A stretch of DNA of 64,000 nucleotides, taken from NCBI RefSeq assembly GCF_004151275.2, contig NZ_CP130821.1, forward strand, positions 1,426,001-1,490,000, read 5' to 3'. Shown here piece after piece: positions 7,093 to 16,592 of the stretch. The stretch's first letter is position 1; each line of letters starts with the position of its first letter. Under the pieces are notes generated by a model. That model saw nothing but the letters and a program-made list of their open reading frames with translations. It was not told where the DNA came from and ran no database searches. A program made the translations under genes and the position numbers. Source of the stretch: Flavobacterium dauae. Its GTDB lineage: Bacteria > Bacteroidota > Bacteroidia > Flavobacteriales > Flavobacteriaceae.

Positions 7093-9978
7093 ATGAAAAA
7101 AATTTGGGTAGCCTTACTACTTACTCCTTCAATACTATTTGCACAGCCGAAAAAAAAATTCCAGACCCCTGAAAAATGGGTCGATAGCATATACAATCAA
7201 ATGTCGTTTAATGAAAAAGTGGGACAACTTTTTATGGTTGCGGCTTATTCTAACCGCGATGAAAAGCACGTAAATGAATTAATTGATCTGGTTCAGTCTA
7301 AAAATATCGGAGGCGTGATTTTCTTTCAAGGCGGTCCGGGGCGTCAGGCAAAAATTACAAACAAATTGCAAAGTGTTTCTAAAGTTCCGTTGTTTGTTGG
7401 TATTGATGCCGAGTGGGGCTTGGGTATGCGTTTAGATTCTACCTATGTGTATCCGTGGAATATGACTTTGGGTGCCGTTCAAAATAACAATTTAATAGAA
7501 CAAATGGGAATGCAGATGGCAAATCAGGTAAAACGAATGGGTATTCAGTTTATGTTTGCTCCGGTGGTCGATGTGAACATCAATCCGTTAAACCCTATTA
7601 TTGGCAACCGCTCTTTTGGTGAATCAAAAGAAAATGTTGCTAACAAGGCTTTTGCTTTAATGGAAGGAATGCAGAAAAATCAAGTTTTTGCTACTGCAAA
7701 GCACTTTCCGGGGCACGGCGATACAGCTACCGACTCGCATTATTCTTTACCGGTTATAAATTTTGATAAAAAACGTTTAGATAACATTGAATTGTATCCT
7801 TATAAAAAATTAATTAACGAAGGATTGGCATCTGTAATGGTGGCACATCTGTCGGTTCCGGCATTAGAATCTGATAAAAATGTTCCCACTTCTTTGTCGT
7901 ATAATACCATTACAAATATCTTAAAAAAAGAGCTTAATTTTAAAGGATTGATTTTTACCGATGCATTGAATATGAAGGGCGTAGCAAATTACAAATCGCC
8001 CGGAGAAGTTGATTTGGCTGCTTTTTTGGCAGGGAACGATGTGTTGCTTTTTGCAGAAAACGTTCCATTGGCAATTGACAAATTTAATGAAGCTTTTACT
8101 AACGGTGATTTTACCGAAGAGCGTTTGGCACATTCGGTAAAAAAAATCCTGTTGTATAAGTACAAAGCAGGCTTAAATCAATATAAACCAATCAATACGC
8201 AAAATTTATATCAAGATTTAAACAAACAAGAATATACCGATTTAAGTTATAAACTCTACGAAAATGTTGTTACCGTTTTAAAAAACAATAAAAATATTTT
8301 ACCTTTTAAAGCAAACAAGCCCAAACATATCGCTTACGTGAAATTAGGCGACGATGTGAACGATACGTTTATTGAAGCATTACAAGCAAACCAACCGGTT
8401 ACAGTGTTTAATCATTATCAGATTGAAGATCATTTAGAAGATTTAAAAGCGTTTGATTTGGTTATTGTGGGCTATCATAAAGCAGACGGTGTGTGGAAAA
8501 AACACGATATGGTAACCAATGAAATTGATTTGTTAGATAGCATTGCCCAAAACAACAAAACCGTTTTTGTTTCTTTTGTGAAACCGTATGCGTTGAGTGC
8601 CGTTAAAGATTTTTCTAAATTTGAAGCCGTTGTTTTAGGGTATCAAAACAATATTATTGCCCATAAAAAAGTAGCTGCTGTACTTTTTGGAATGCAGGGA
8701 GCGTCGGGCAAATTACCGGTTTCAATTGGTAATGTATTTAAAGAGGGCGATGGAATTACAACTAAAGCAAATAAAAATCTAAGTTACGGTAAACCAGGCG
8801 AGGTGGGGCTTGATGAAGCTAAATTAAACGAAATTGATGCTTTTGTAAACACAGCCATTAAAAACAAATATACTCCCGGAGCACAGGTTTTAGTGGCTCG
8901 CAACGGAAAAATTGTGTACAATAAATCATTCGGTACAATGACTTATACCGATAAAGTAGCTGTTAACAATCAAACTATTTACGACTTGGCATCGCTGACA
9001 AAAATGCTGGGAACATTGCCAATGGTGATGAAAATGTACGATGACGGAAAATTGCGTTTTGACCAGAAATTAGGCGATTTGTTACCCGAATTTAAAAAAA
9101 CCGATAAAGCCAATATTACCATAAAAGAATTATTGACGCACAATTCGGGTTTAGTTGCCTGGATTCCTTTTTACAAAGAAACATTAGACGCAAACGGAAA
9201 ACCTAAAACGGATTTGTACAGAAATACTTTTTCAAAAGAATTTGATACGCAGGTATCAGAGAATTTGTTTTTAAAATCGGGCTATAAAAAAACAATTTTA
9301 GAAACCATTGCTGCATCAAAATTAGGAAAGAAAACTTATAAATACAGCGATTTAAACTTTATTTTACTGGCTGAAATTGTTGAAAGACATTATAAAAAAC
9401 CAATAAATGAATTGGTAAACGAATATTTCTACGAAAAAATAGGAGCAAGCAATTTAACCTATCTTCCACAAACAAAATTCGATATATCGAAGATTGCCCC
9501 AACCGAAATCGATAATTATTACCGTTACACAACCGTTCAAGGCTATGTGCACGATATGGGTGCGGCAATGTTTGGCGGTGTTGCCGGTCACGCTGGTTTG
9601 TTTGGCAACGCATTAGATGTTGCTAAAATGATGCAATTGTTTTTAGATGGCGGTGTTTTTAACGGTGAACGTTTATTGTCTCAAAAAACCATCAACGATT
9701 TTAATACGTGTTATTATTGCAAAGAAGGAAATAGGAGAGGAGCTGGTTTTGATAAACCACAATTGGGTGAAAGCGGACCAACCTGTGGTTGTGTTTCAAT
9801 GAAAAGTTTCGGGCATACCGGTTTTACGGGAACTATGGCTTGGGCCGATCCTGAAAAAGAGTTGGTTTACGTATTTTTATCAAACAGAACTTATCCTAAT
9901 GCCGATGACAACAAATTGTCCAAAGCAAATATACGAGAAGATATACAGCAAGTAATTTACGATACTTTAACTAATTAA
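7093..9978 (+). CDS. Secreted GH3 (NagZ-like) and serine beta-lactamase-like hydrolase fusion
   Basis: A 961-residue periplasmic or surface enzyme with a cleavable signal (MKKIWVALLLTPSILFAQ). The first half is a family 3 glycoside hydrolase. Its KHFPGHGDTATDSH loop (about 202-215) is the Asp-His dyad signature of NagZ-type beta-N-acetylglucosaminidases, and a GH3 C-terminal-like region follows (about 390-560). The second half (about 575-955) is a class C beta-lactamase/PBP4-type fold with SLTK at about 634-637, YSD at about 751 and a GHTGFTG motif. Together these suggest cleavage of muropeptide sugar and peptide or ester bonds in peptidoglycan turnover. The fusion is known in Bacteroidota. 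bshA follows 17 bases later. Confidence 0.9.
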   Translation: MKKIWVALLLTPSILFAQPKKKFQTPEKWVDSIYNQMSFNEKVGQLFMVAAYSNRDEKHVNELIDLVQSKNIGGVIFFQGGPGRQAKITNKLQSVSKVPLFVGIDAEWGLGMRLDSTYVYPWNMTLGAVQNNNLIEQMGMQMANQVKRMGIQFMFAPVVDVNINPLNPIIGNRSFGESKENVANKAFALMEGMQKNQVFATAKHFPGHGDTATDSHYSLPVINFDKKRLDNIELYPYKKLINEGLASVMVAHLSVPALESDKNVPTSLSYNTITNILKKELNFKGLIFTDALNMKGVANYKSPGEVDLAAFLAGNDVLLFAENVPLAIDKFNEAFTNGDFTEERLAHSVKKILLYKYKAGLNQYKPINTQNLYQDLNKQEYTDLSYKLYENVVTVLKNNKNILPFKANKPKHIAYVKLGDDVNDTFIEALQANQPVTVFNHYQIEDHLEDLKAFDLVIVGYHKADGVWKKHDMVTNEIDLLDSIAQNNKTVFVSFVKPYALSAVKDFSKFEAVVLGYQNNIIAHKKVAAVLFGMQGASGKLPVSIGNVFKEGDGITTKANKNLSYGKPGEVGLDEAKLNEIDAFVNTAIKNKYTPGAQVLVARNGKIVYNKSFGTMTYTDKVAVNNQTIYDLASLTKMLGTLPMVMKMYDDGKLRFDQKLGDLLPEFKKTDKANITIKELLTHNSGLVAWIPFYKETLDANGKPKTDLYRNTFSKEFDTQVSENLFLKSGYKKTILETIAASKLGKKTYKYSDLNFILLAEIVERHYKKPINELVNEYFYEKIGASNLTYLPQTKFDISKIAPTEIDNYYRYTTVQGYVHDMGAAMFGGVAGHAGLFGNALDVAKMMQLFLDGGVFNGERLLSQKTINDFNTCYYCKEGNRRGAGFDKPQLGESGPTCGCVSMKSFGHTGFTGTMAWADPEKELVYVFLSNRTYPNADDNKLSKANIREDIQQVIYDTLTN

Positions 9979-9995
9979 AAACAGAACTTTAAAAT

Positions 9996-11126
9996 ATGAA
10001 AATAGCCATAGTTTGCTATCCTACCTTTGGCGGAAGTGGTGTAGTAGCCACCGAATTAGGTATTGAATTGGCAAAACGCAACCACGAAGTCCATTTTATA
10101 ACGTACAGTCAACCAGTACGTTTGGCACTTTTAAATAAAAACATTCATTATCACGAAGTGGTGGTACCCGAATATCCGTTGTTTCATTATCAGCCTTATG
10201 AATTGGCTCTGTCAAGCAAAATTGTTGATACGGTAAAAGAATTCGGTATCGATCTGTTACACGTGCATTACGCCATTCCGCACGCCTTTGCCGGTTATAT
10301 GGCAAAACAAATGTTGGCCGATCAAGGTATCAAACTGCCAATGGTAACCACCTTGCACGGAACCGATATTACGTTGGTGGGCAATCATCCGTTTTACAAA
10401 ACTGCGGTGAGTTTCAGTATCAATCAATCGGATTATGTAACATCGGTTTCGGCAGATTTAAAAAAATCAACTTATGAACTGTTTGATACCACTAAAGAAA
10501 TTGCCGTGATTCCTAATTTTATTGAAGATAAAAACCTTTCGGACGTACACATTCAATGTCGAAGAAACCTGTTTGCAGAAGACAATGAACGTATTGTAAC
10601 ACACATTAGTAACTTTAGAAAAGTAAAACGCATTTTAGATATTGTTAAGGTTTTTAACGGAATTCAGAAAGAAATACCTGCAAAACTGATGATGGTGGGC
10701 GACGGTCCGGAACGACAAGAAGCGGAACAATTAGTGAAAGAATTAGGCATTGAAAGTAAAGTGATTTTCTTTGGTAATTCATCAGAAATCGACAGTATTT
10801 TGAAATATTCCGATTTGTTTTTATTACCTTCTGAAACCGAAAGTTTTGGTTTGGCAGCCTTAGAAGCAATGGCAAACAGAGTACCGGTAATTTCGTCAAA
10901 CACCGGCGGATTGCCCGAAGTAAACATTCAAGGTGTTTCAGGATTTTTAGATAACATCGGCGACATTGACGGAATGGTAAACCACTCGTTACAAATTTTA
11001 AAAGACAATGAAACCTTAAACCAATTTAAAGAACAGGCTTATCAGCATTCAAAGGAATTCAGCGTAGAAAAAATTGTTCCACTGTATGAAGTTATTTACA
11101 ATAAAGCATTAAAAAACACGCCATAA
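9996..11126 (+). CDS. bshA: N-acetyl-alpha-D-glucosaminyl L-malate synthase BshA
   Basis: A 376-residue GT4-family glycosyltransferase that joins GlcNAc from UDP-GlcNAc to L-malate, the first step of bacillithiol synthesis. The N-terminus (KIAIVCYPTFGGSGVVATELG) and the HVHYAIPHAFAGYMAKQM segment are characteristic of BshA rather than general GT4 enzymes. The donor-site EALAAME-type region appears as SESFGLAALEAMANRVPVI near residue 290. It is complete and 17 bases downstream of the GH3 fusion, so probably cotranscribed; BshB and BshC are not in the window. The gene ends inside a terminator stem. Confidence 0.93.
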   Translation: MKIAIVCYPTFGGSGVVATELGIELAKRNHEVHFITYSQPVRLALLNKNIHYHEVVVPEYPLFHYQPYELALSSKIVDTVKEFGIDLLHVHYAIPHAFAGYMAKQMLADQGIKLPMVTTLHGTDITLVGNHPFYKTAVSFSINQSDYVTSVSADLKKSTYELFDTTKEIAVIPNFIEDKNLSDVHIQCRRNLFAEDNERIVTHISNFRKVKRILDIVKVFNGIQKEIPAKLMMVGDGPERQEAEQLVKELGIESKVIFFGNSSEIDSILKYSDLFLLPSETESFGLAALEAMANRVPVISSNTGGLPEVNIQGVSGFLDNIGDIDGMVNHSLQILKDNETLNQFKEQAYQHSKEFSVEKIVPLYEVIYNKALKNTP

Positions 11127-11137
11127 GCGTGTTTTTT
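11111..11137. terminator. Terminator overlapping the bshA stop codon
   Basis: AAAAAACACGC / GCGTGTTTTTT form an 11-bp stem whose loop contains the TAA stop. A/T runs on both sides make it usable from both directions between convergent genes. Confidence 0.85.
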
Positions 11138-11158
11138 GTTTTATGATGATGTTTCGTA

Positions 11159-12610
11159 TTATTTTACAATTACTTTTTTGGTAGCTTTACCCTGATTTGT
11201 TACAACCTGTACATTATACATACCTTTAGCAAAGGCACTTACATTAATTGTTTTTTCGGTAGTCTCTTTTACCAATTTTCCGGCTGTATCGTAAACAAAA
11301 ACTTTTTCTAAAGTTAAGTTTTCTTTCAATTCAATAGTTAAAATATCTGTTGTTGGGTTAGGGTAGATATTGAAATTTTCTAATACAAAGGTATCAGATG
11401 ATAATATGCCGGATAAGTCATACACACGTATTTGACCATCGTTACTATTATTACTATTATTAATACTAAAAGGTGCACTAATTACTAGACTGTTTCCATT
11501 GGCTGAAAGTGATACGCTCCATCCACATTGTCCGTTAATTGATTTACCATCAATATCATTACCTACTTGAGTCCAGGTTCCCAATATATTTTTATAGATA
11601 CGTACATGCCCAAAATAATTATCATTTATAGGTGCACCAATAGCTACAATGTTTCCATTAGAAGCAAGAGATACACTTTGTCCACTATGATCTCCTGCAG
11701 CTTCGCCATCTATATCTTGTCCTATTTGTGTCCAAACTCCAGATATATTTTCATACACACGTACATGTCCCGAATCGGATCCGTTTCCATCATTGTGATG
11801 TGCACCAATAGCTACAATACTACCGTCAGAAGATAGTGATGTACTAACTCCACTATAATCTAATACAGCTTCGCCATCTATATCTTGCCCAATTTGTGTC
11901 CAAACTCCGGATATATTTTCATATACACGTACATGACCCGAAAGGGATCCGTTTCCAATGGCACCAATAGCTACAATATTTCCATTAGCAGAAAGAGACA
12001 CACTTTTTCCACTATGATCTCCTGCAGCTTCACCATCTATATCTTGCCCTATTTGTGTCCAAACTCCAGATATATTTTCATACACACGTACATAACCTGC
12101 CTCAAGACCATTTCCACTATTAAAATACCCCCCGATTGCTACAATACTTCCATCTGAGGAAAGTGATACTATACGGCTTTCATCATTTGGAGCTTCACCA
12201 GAAATATCATTACCTATTTGTACCCAATTCCCGGAAATATTTTCATAAATACGTACAATACCTTCTCCTAACATACTATTGTTAAAAACTGTGGGTTGAC
12301 CGATCGCAACAATACTTCCATCTGCGGATAATGATACATCACTAACAGCAAATCCTGAAGCTGCTTCAATATCAAAATCATTACCTATTTGTGTCCAAAC
12401 ACCAGAAATATTTTTATAAATACGTACATGAGCTGTATAACTTCCGTTAATTGGCCTTGTACTCCCTGCTATAGTGGTTCCATCGGCGGAAATACATACA
12501 TGATATCCGAACTGTTCTCCATCAATATTTCCAACAATATCCTGTCCAATTTGTGTTTGTGCGTTAGTTATTGTAACAATTAATAATGCGAAAAGTAGTT
12601 TTAATTTCAT
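11159..12610 (-). CDS. T9SS-secreted seven-repeat beta-propeller-like protein
   Basis: A 483-residue exported protein with signal peptide MKLKLLFALLIVTITNAQ. Seven repeats of about 45-55 residues follow, each with the pattern S-x-DG-xIVAIG, then GHVRVYENISGVWTQIGQDI and DGEA. Seven such units suggest a seven-bladed propeller of the integrin/FG-GAP-like type. The C-terminal 75 residues (NIYPNPTTD ... GMYNVQVVT ... KKVIVK) are a type A T9SS sorting domain, so the protein is moved across the outer membrane and attached or released. Central repeats are nearly identical even in DNA, indicating recent amplification. Ligand unknown; adhesion or matrix role is inference. Confidence 0.85.
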   Translation of the reverse strand: MKLKLLFALLIVTITNAQTQIGQDIVGNIDGEQFGYHVCISADGTTIAGSTRPINGSYTAHVRIYKNISGVWTQIGNDFDIEAASGFAVSDVSLSADGSIVAIGQPTVFNNSMLGEGIVRIYENISGNWVQIGNDISGEAPNDESRIVSLSSDGSIVAIGGYFNSGNGLEAGYVRVYENISGVWTQIGQDIDGEAAGDHSGKSVSLSANGNIVAIGAIGNGSLSGHVRVYENISGVWTQIGQDIDGEAVLDYSGVSTSLSSDGSIVAIGAHHNDGNGSDSGHVRVYENISGVWTQIGQDIDGEAAGDHSGQSVSLASNGNIVAIGAPINDNYFGHVRIYKNILGTWTQVGNDIDGKSINGQCGWSVSLSANGNSLVISAPFSINNSNNSNDGQIRVYDLSGILSSDTFVLENFNIYPNPTTDILTIELKENLTLEKVFVYDTAGKLVKETTEKTINVSAFAKGMYNVQVVTNQGKATKKVIVK

Positions 12611-12634
12611 AATTAAATTTTGTGTTAAGTATCA

Positions 12635-12642
12635 AATATAAA
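12635..12642 (-). promoter_or_regulatory. Candidate -7 box for the propeller gene
   Basis: On the minus strand the bases read TATATTTG, 25 bases upstream of the ATG at 12610. Confidence 0.45.
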
Positions 12643-12678
12643 AATTAATTTACAAAAAGAATGAGAAATAATTAAAAA

Positions 12679-12809
12679 GAGCGTGTCCCAAAAGTGTCAT
12701 TTTGAGCGAAACGGAGTGAAGTCGAAAAATCTAAAGTACTGAGTATATGAGATTCCTCCTTCGTCGGAATGACAACGATACTTAATTATTTGACTTTTCG
12801 GACACCTTC
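12679..12809. repeat. Palindromic intergenic element (family shared with 53704-53840)
   Basis: The ends GTGTCCCAAAAGT (12683-12695) and ACTTTTCGGACAC (12793-12805) are inverted repeats with one mismatch. Inside lie TGTCATTTTGAGCGAAACGGAGTGAAG and a matching arm ending in CCTTCGTCGGAATGACA, so the whole element can fold into one long cruciform. The same inner sequences occur, in reversed orientation, at 53704-53840. No coding capacity; it is MITE- or REP-like. Confidence 0.8.
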
Positions 12810-12813
12810 TTTA

Positions 12814-14355
12814 TTAATAATCTTCAGAATTTCGTTTCGGCTCTTTTACCGTTGGCCATTCGGTATCTTTTGGTAAAACCCTTTTTTCGTTTGAAATTTC
12901 GTTGGGATCATTCGCTGCTTCTAAAGTCAATAGGGTAGTGGTAATCACATTTTTTTCCAGTTCTTCAAAAACAATTTTATCGTAGGTATCCCGGTTAGTA
13001 TGCCAGGTATATTGTCCGTAATCCCAGTTTTGTGTACTTAAATTAAAAGCGGGGATTCCGGCTGCTACAAACGATGCATTGTCTGTGCCACCGCTTTGCG
13101 GCATTCCCGGAAAATCGGTTTTAATGTGTTTGCGGATGTGTTCGGGTACGCTTTGCAACCAATTTCCTAAATAATCGTATGAATTTGTAAATCCTTGTCC
13201 GCCAATGTAATTAATCCGCCCGGTTCCGCTGTCTTGATTAAAAAGGACTTTAATTTTCTGTACTTCGGTAGGATGATCCATAATGTAGGCACGCGATCCG
13301 TTTAAACCTTGTTCTTCGCTTCCCCAGTGACCAATAACAATGGTACGGTCATTATTCGGAGCATATTTTTGAATCAATCGGGCAACTTCCATCATTAAAA
13401 TGGTTCCTGTGCCGTTATCGGTTGCTCCCTGAGCACCATCCCACGAATCTAAATGAGCAGAAAGCATTACATATTCGTTCGGTTTCGTCTTTCCGGGAAT
13501 AGTTGCAATGGTGTTGAACGTTTGCGTGTTTCCTAAATTTTTTGAATGGGTATTGATTTTTATTTTGGGGCTTTTACCATTTGTCGCCAATCGATACAAC
13601 AATCCGTAATCTTCTAAACTGACATCGACCATTGGAACCGTTTGAGCCAAGCTGTAGAAAATGCGGTTAGCTCCCATTGTTCCTGTATTATAAGACTGAA
13701 CGAAACCTGCAGCACCTTTGTTCTCCAAATATTTAACCAGCTCGCGTAACGATTTTTCGGTGGCTTTAATGCTGTTGTTCCAGGCGGTTAAATCATCTGT
13801 TTTTTCTTTTTTATAGGTATCAAAATCTTCTTCGGTAGCGTGTTCTTTCCATTGATTTTCAGGCCGACCCGATTTTTGATATTGCGAAATCATTACTATT
13901 TTTCCTTTTACAGCGTTAGCCCAAGTTTCAAATTCGGCTTTCGATTGAAAAACGGGCATTGCTACCACTTCGGCTTCAACGGCTTTTTTGGTATTGCTGT
14001 TCCAGGCTAATTGTGTGCCTTCGATCGATTTTATTCTTGGCGAAGTCATTGTAATTTCTGTTGTTCCACGTTGCCACGATTTCCATTCACCGTAAGGGAT
14101 GTTTTCGGCTTTAATGTTCCAATCAGCGTAAGTTGAAACAACCCAATCGTGTGCTTTTTCCATTTGGGGCGATCCCACCAAACGCGGACCAATTTCGTCT
14201 AACAATTCAAATGCCAGATGCTCTAACTGATTATTGGTTTCAACTTCGTTAATTATTTGATTGTAGATGTTTTGTTTTGTTTGTTGGAAATTTTGTGCAT
14301 TTATAGTAACAGATACCAATGCGGTAAATCCTAAGAGGGCGTATTTTTTGTTCAT
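12814..14355 (-). CDS. Secreted M28-family zinc aminopeptidase/carboxypeptidase
   Basis: I place the start at 14355 (MNKKYALLGFTALVSVTINAQ, a clear signal peptide). A longer frame to 14415 would run through the terminator of the upstream operon. The mature protein has a protease-associated-like insert (about 120-260) and an M28 catalytic core: SAHLDSWDGAQGATDNGTG supplies His and Asp zinc ligands, HWGSEEQGLNGS the catalytic and metal Glu residues, NQDSGTG a further Asp, and WHTNRDTYD the last His. It degrades peptides in the periplasm or outside the cell. Complete at 513 residues; it ends just before a palindromic repeat element. Confidence 0.88.
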   Translation of the reverse strand: MNKKYALLGFTALVSVTINAQNFQQTKQNIYNQIINEVETNNQLEHLAFELLDEIGPRLVGSPQMEKAHDWVVSTYADWNIKAENIPYGEWKSWQRGTTEITMTSPRIKSIEGTQLAWNSNTKKAVEAEVVAMPVFQSKAEFETWANAVKGKIVMISQYQKSGRPENQWKEHATEEDFDTYKKEKTDDLTAWNNSIKATEKSLRELVKYLENKGAAGFVQSYNTGTMGANRIFYSLAQTVPMVDVSLEDYGLLYRLATNGKSPKIKINTHSKNLGNTQTFNTIATIPGKTKPNEYVMLSAHLDSWDGAQGATDNGTGTILMMEVARLIQKYAPNNDRTIVIGHWGSEEQGLNGSRAYIMDHPTEVQKIKVLFNQDSGTGRINYIGGQGFTNSYDYLGNWLQSVPEHIRKHIKTDFPGMPQSGGTDNASFVAAGIPAFNLSTQNWDYGQYTWHTNRDTYDKIVFEELEKNVITTTLLTLEAANDPNEISNEKRVLPKDTEWPTVKEPKRNSEDY

Positions 14356-14405
14356 TTGATTTATTTTTTGATTCGTAAATATATAACTTTCGACAGGAAA
14401 TAAAA

Positions 14406-14425
14406 AAAGAGGCAAAAGCCTCTTT
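14406..14425 (-). terminator. Terminator of the GldI/PPIase operon
   Basis: A perfect 8-bp stem AAAGAGGC / GCCTCTTT with a four-base loop, followed on the minus strand by a T-run. It lies 6 bases after the stop of the gene at 14432. Confidence 0.85.
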
Positions 14426-14431
14426 CAAAAA

Positions 14432-15511
14432 TTATTTGGTTACGTGAATTTCAAAAACCAGATCGGTATTTGGTGGAATAGCACCACCGGCTCCTCTTTC
14501 GCCATATCCTAAATGCGATGGAATAAAGATATAGGCTTTATCGCCAATATTTAACTGTTCAATTCCTTCGATGAACCCGGGAATTAAACCTGTTTTTTGA
14601 CCGTATTCAAACGGAATAGGAATGTATTGGTTCATTGCTTTTCTTTGGTTGTCTAACATATTGTATTTGGCAGCAACTTCTTCTAAGCTGGTATCAAACA
14701 AACGCCCGTCTTCAAAAAATCCGGCATACGCCACATTGATTTTATCACCGGCTTTTGGTTTTTCGTTTGTACCTTTTTCAAAGATGTAATACGATAAACC
14801 CGAAGTGTTTTTTGTAGCTTTTGCTTTTGCATCAGCCAAAGTAGCCTGCATTTCTTTTGAAACGGTTTCTAACGCTTTGCTGGCTTCTTCCTGTTTCTTT
14901 TGATTTTTGTCTTGCTCTTCTTTAAACACTTTTGGTGCATCAAAAGCTTTTGCTTTATCGCCTGAACGAATGATTTTAACCGATTCTATTTTATCGCCTT
15001 GTGCAATGCTATTCACTACTTCCTGCCCTTCAATAACGTGACCAAAAACACTGTGCATTCCGTCTAAATGCGGTGTAGCCACGTGTGTAATAAAGAATTG
15101 CGAACCGTTTGTAGCCGGACCTGCATTTGCCATTGATAAAATTCCAGGTTTATCGTGCTTTAAATCGGTACTGAATTCATCGGCAAAACTATATCCCGGT
15201 CCGCCTTCGCCTGTTCCGGTTGGATCGCCACCTTGAATCATAAAATTGGCAATAACGCGATGAAAAGTCAGTCCGTCGTAAAAAGGTTTGCCTTTAAATT
15301 TTGCATCAACAGACGGATTATTTCCTTCTGCCAAACTTACAAAATTAGCCACAGTTAACGGTGTTTTTTCGTATTCTAATTGAGCTACAATTTTACCTTT
15401 ACTGGTATTTATTTCGGCATATAAGCCTTCGGGTAAATTGGTTTCGTTTTCTTTTTTACACGAAACAAACAATGTGGCTGCTAATACAGCTACTGCTAAA
15501 ATTTTCTTCAT
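14432..15511 (-). CDS. Lipoprotein cyclophilin-FKBP fusion peptidyl-prolyl isomerase
   Basis: A 359-residue lipoprotein ([18 protein letters not shown], lipobox FVSC). Residues about 30-190 are a cyclophilin-type prolyl isomerase with [19 protein letters not shown] and [17 protein letters not shown] charged linker helix (about 195-230, Lys/Glu-rich) follows. Residues about 250-359 are an FKBP domain with [27 protein letters not shown] and [14 protein letters not shown]. Such two-domain isomerases probably fold exported proteins in the periplasm. It is the last gene of a four-gene unit (17134 to 14432), 13 bases behind a close paralogue, and next to gldI, pointing to an outer-membrane or T9SS folding role. 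Confidence 0.92.
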   Translation of the reverse strand: MKKILAVAVLAATLFVSCKKENETNLPEGLYAEINTSKGKIVAQLEYEKTPLTVANFVSLAEGNNPSVDAKFKGKPFYDGLTFHRVIANFMIQGGDPTGTGEGGPGYSFADEFSTDLKHDKPGILSMANAGPATNGSQFFITHVATPHLDGMHSVFGHVIEGQEVVNSIAQGDKIESVKIIRSGDKAKAFDAPKVFKEEQDKNQKKQEEASKALETVSKEMQATLADAKAKATKNTSGLSYYIFEKGTNEKPKAGDKINVAYAGFFEDGRLFDTSLEEVAAKYNMLDNQRKAMNQYIPIPFEYGQKTGLIPGFIEGIEQLNIGDKAYIFIPSHLGYGERGAGGAIPPNTDLVFEIHVTK

Positions 15512-15524
15512 TGTTTATGATTGA

Positions 15525-16589
15525 TTAAGGTTTAACATCTACGTAAAAAACAAGGTTTGAGTTTGCCGGAATAGGTCCCATGGCTCTTTCGCCATAGCCT
15601 AATTGATACGGGATAAAAATATACGCTTTATCGCCTTTTTTTAATTGTAACAAACCTTCGGTCATTCCTTGAATAAAATTACCTTTTTCGCCAAAAGTAT
15701 AGTTTAACGGTTGATACGCATTGGCTGCTTTTCTTTGTGGATTTAAAATGCCGTGTTTTTCTGCCAAAGATTCAATTCCTGTGTCAAATAATGTTCCGTC
15801 TGCCAAATATCCTGCATAATCAAACGAAACATTTTCCCCTTCGGTTGGTTTTATTCCCGCACCTTTTTCGGCAACATATACTTTTACGCCCGATGGCAAA
15901 GCGGTTGCCTGAGCTTCGTAAGTATCAAACATTTTTTTTGTTTCTGTTTTTAAAGCTGCGGCTTGTTGTTTTTTTAGTTCTGCTTCTTTTTTAATTTTTT
16001 CCATAGTAGCAGCAAACGTTTTCGGAGCATCAAACTTTTTGGCTTCTTTACCCACACGGATGATTTCAACTTTTTCAATCACATCGTTTTGCTGAATAGC
16101 ATTTACAACATCTTGTCCGGTAACTACTTTTCCAAAAATGGTATAACCACCGTCTAAATGAGGTGTAGCAACGTGTGTGATGAAAAATTGCGAACCGTTT
16201 GTATTAGGACCGCGGTTTGCCATTGATAAAACACCCGGACTGTCGTGTTTTAATGTGGAAACAATTTCGTCTGGAAACAAATAGCCCGGCTCACCTGAAC
16301 CATCACCTTTTGGATCGCCACCCTGAATCATGAAATCTGCAATAACACGGTGAAATTTTAATCCGTTGTAATAGGGTTTTCCTTTGTACTCTACTTTTAC
16401 TTGCGGATGATTGCCTTCTGCCAAAGCAACAAAGTTGGCAACTGTTAACGGTGTTTCGTTATAATACAATTGTGTGGTAATGGTACCTTTTTGGGTAATA
16501 AAGTTGGCGTACAAACCATCGGGTAATTTGTTTTTTTGTGCAAATGCCTGTGTTGAAATCAAGGCGAATAGAAATAATAACTTTTTCAT
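15525..16589 (-). CDS. Periplasmic cyclophilin-FKBP fusion peptidyl-prolyl isomerase
   Basis: A 354-residue paralogue of the following gene with the same order of domains, but with a signal peptidase I leader (MKKLLFLFALISTQAFAQ) instead of a lipobox, so it should be soluble in the periplasm. The cyclophilin core shows [17 protein letters not shown] and [16 protein letters not shown]. The FKBP part shows FDYAGYLADGTLFDTG and FIPYQLGYGERAMG. The linker (about 195-230) is again a Lys/Glu-rich helix. It starts 3 bases after gldI, so it is certainly cotranscribed. The tandem pair looks like an ancient duplication that separated a membrane-anchored from a soluble isomerase. Confidence 0.92.
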   Translation of the reverse strand: MKKLLFLFALISTQAFAQKNKLPDGLYANFITQKGTITTQLYYNETPLTVANFVALAEGNHPQVKVEYKGKPYYNGLKFHRVIADFMIQGGDPKGDGSGEPGYLFPDEIVSTLKHDSPGVLSMANRGPNTNGSQFFITHVATPHLDGGYTIFGKVVTGQDVVNAIQQNDVIEKVEIIRVGKEAKKFDAPKTFAATMEKIKKEAELKKQQAAALKTETKKMFDTYEAQATALPSGVKVYVAEKGAGIKPTEGENVSFDYAGYLADGTLFDTGIESLAEKHGILNPQRKAANAYQPLNYTFGEKGNFIQGMTEGLLQLKKGDKAYIFIPYQLGYGERAMGPIPANSNLVFYVDVKP

Positions 16590-16592
16590 TTT

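Noticed and set aside
11700..12100. Possible CRISPR array from regularly spaced repeats
   Set aside because: The repeats are coding, about 160 bases apart, with related spacers; they are propeller blades.
11567..12157. Plus-strand repetitive frames opposite the propeller gene
   Set aside because: They arise from the DNA repeats of the antisense gene; composition (many Cys, Tyr, Ile) is that of shadow frames.
14356..14415. Longer N-terminus for the M28 peptidase
   Set aside because: It would place the terminator of the upstream operon inside the coding region and bury the signal peptide.
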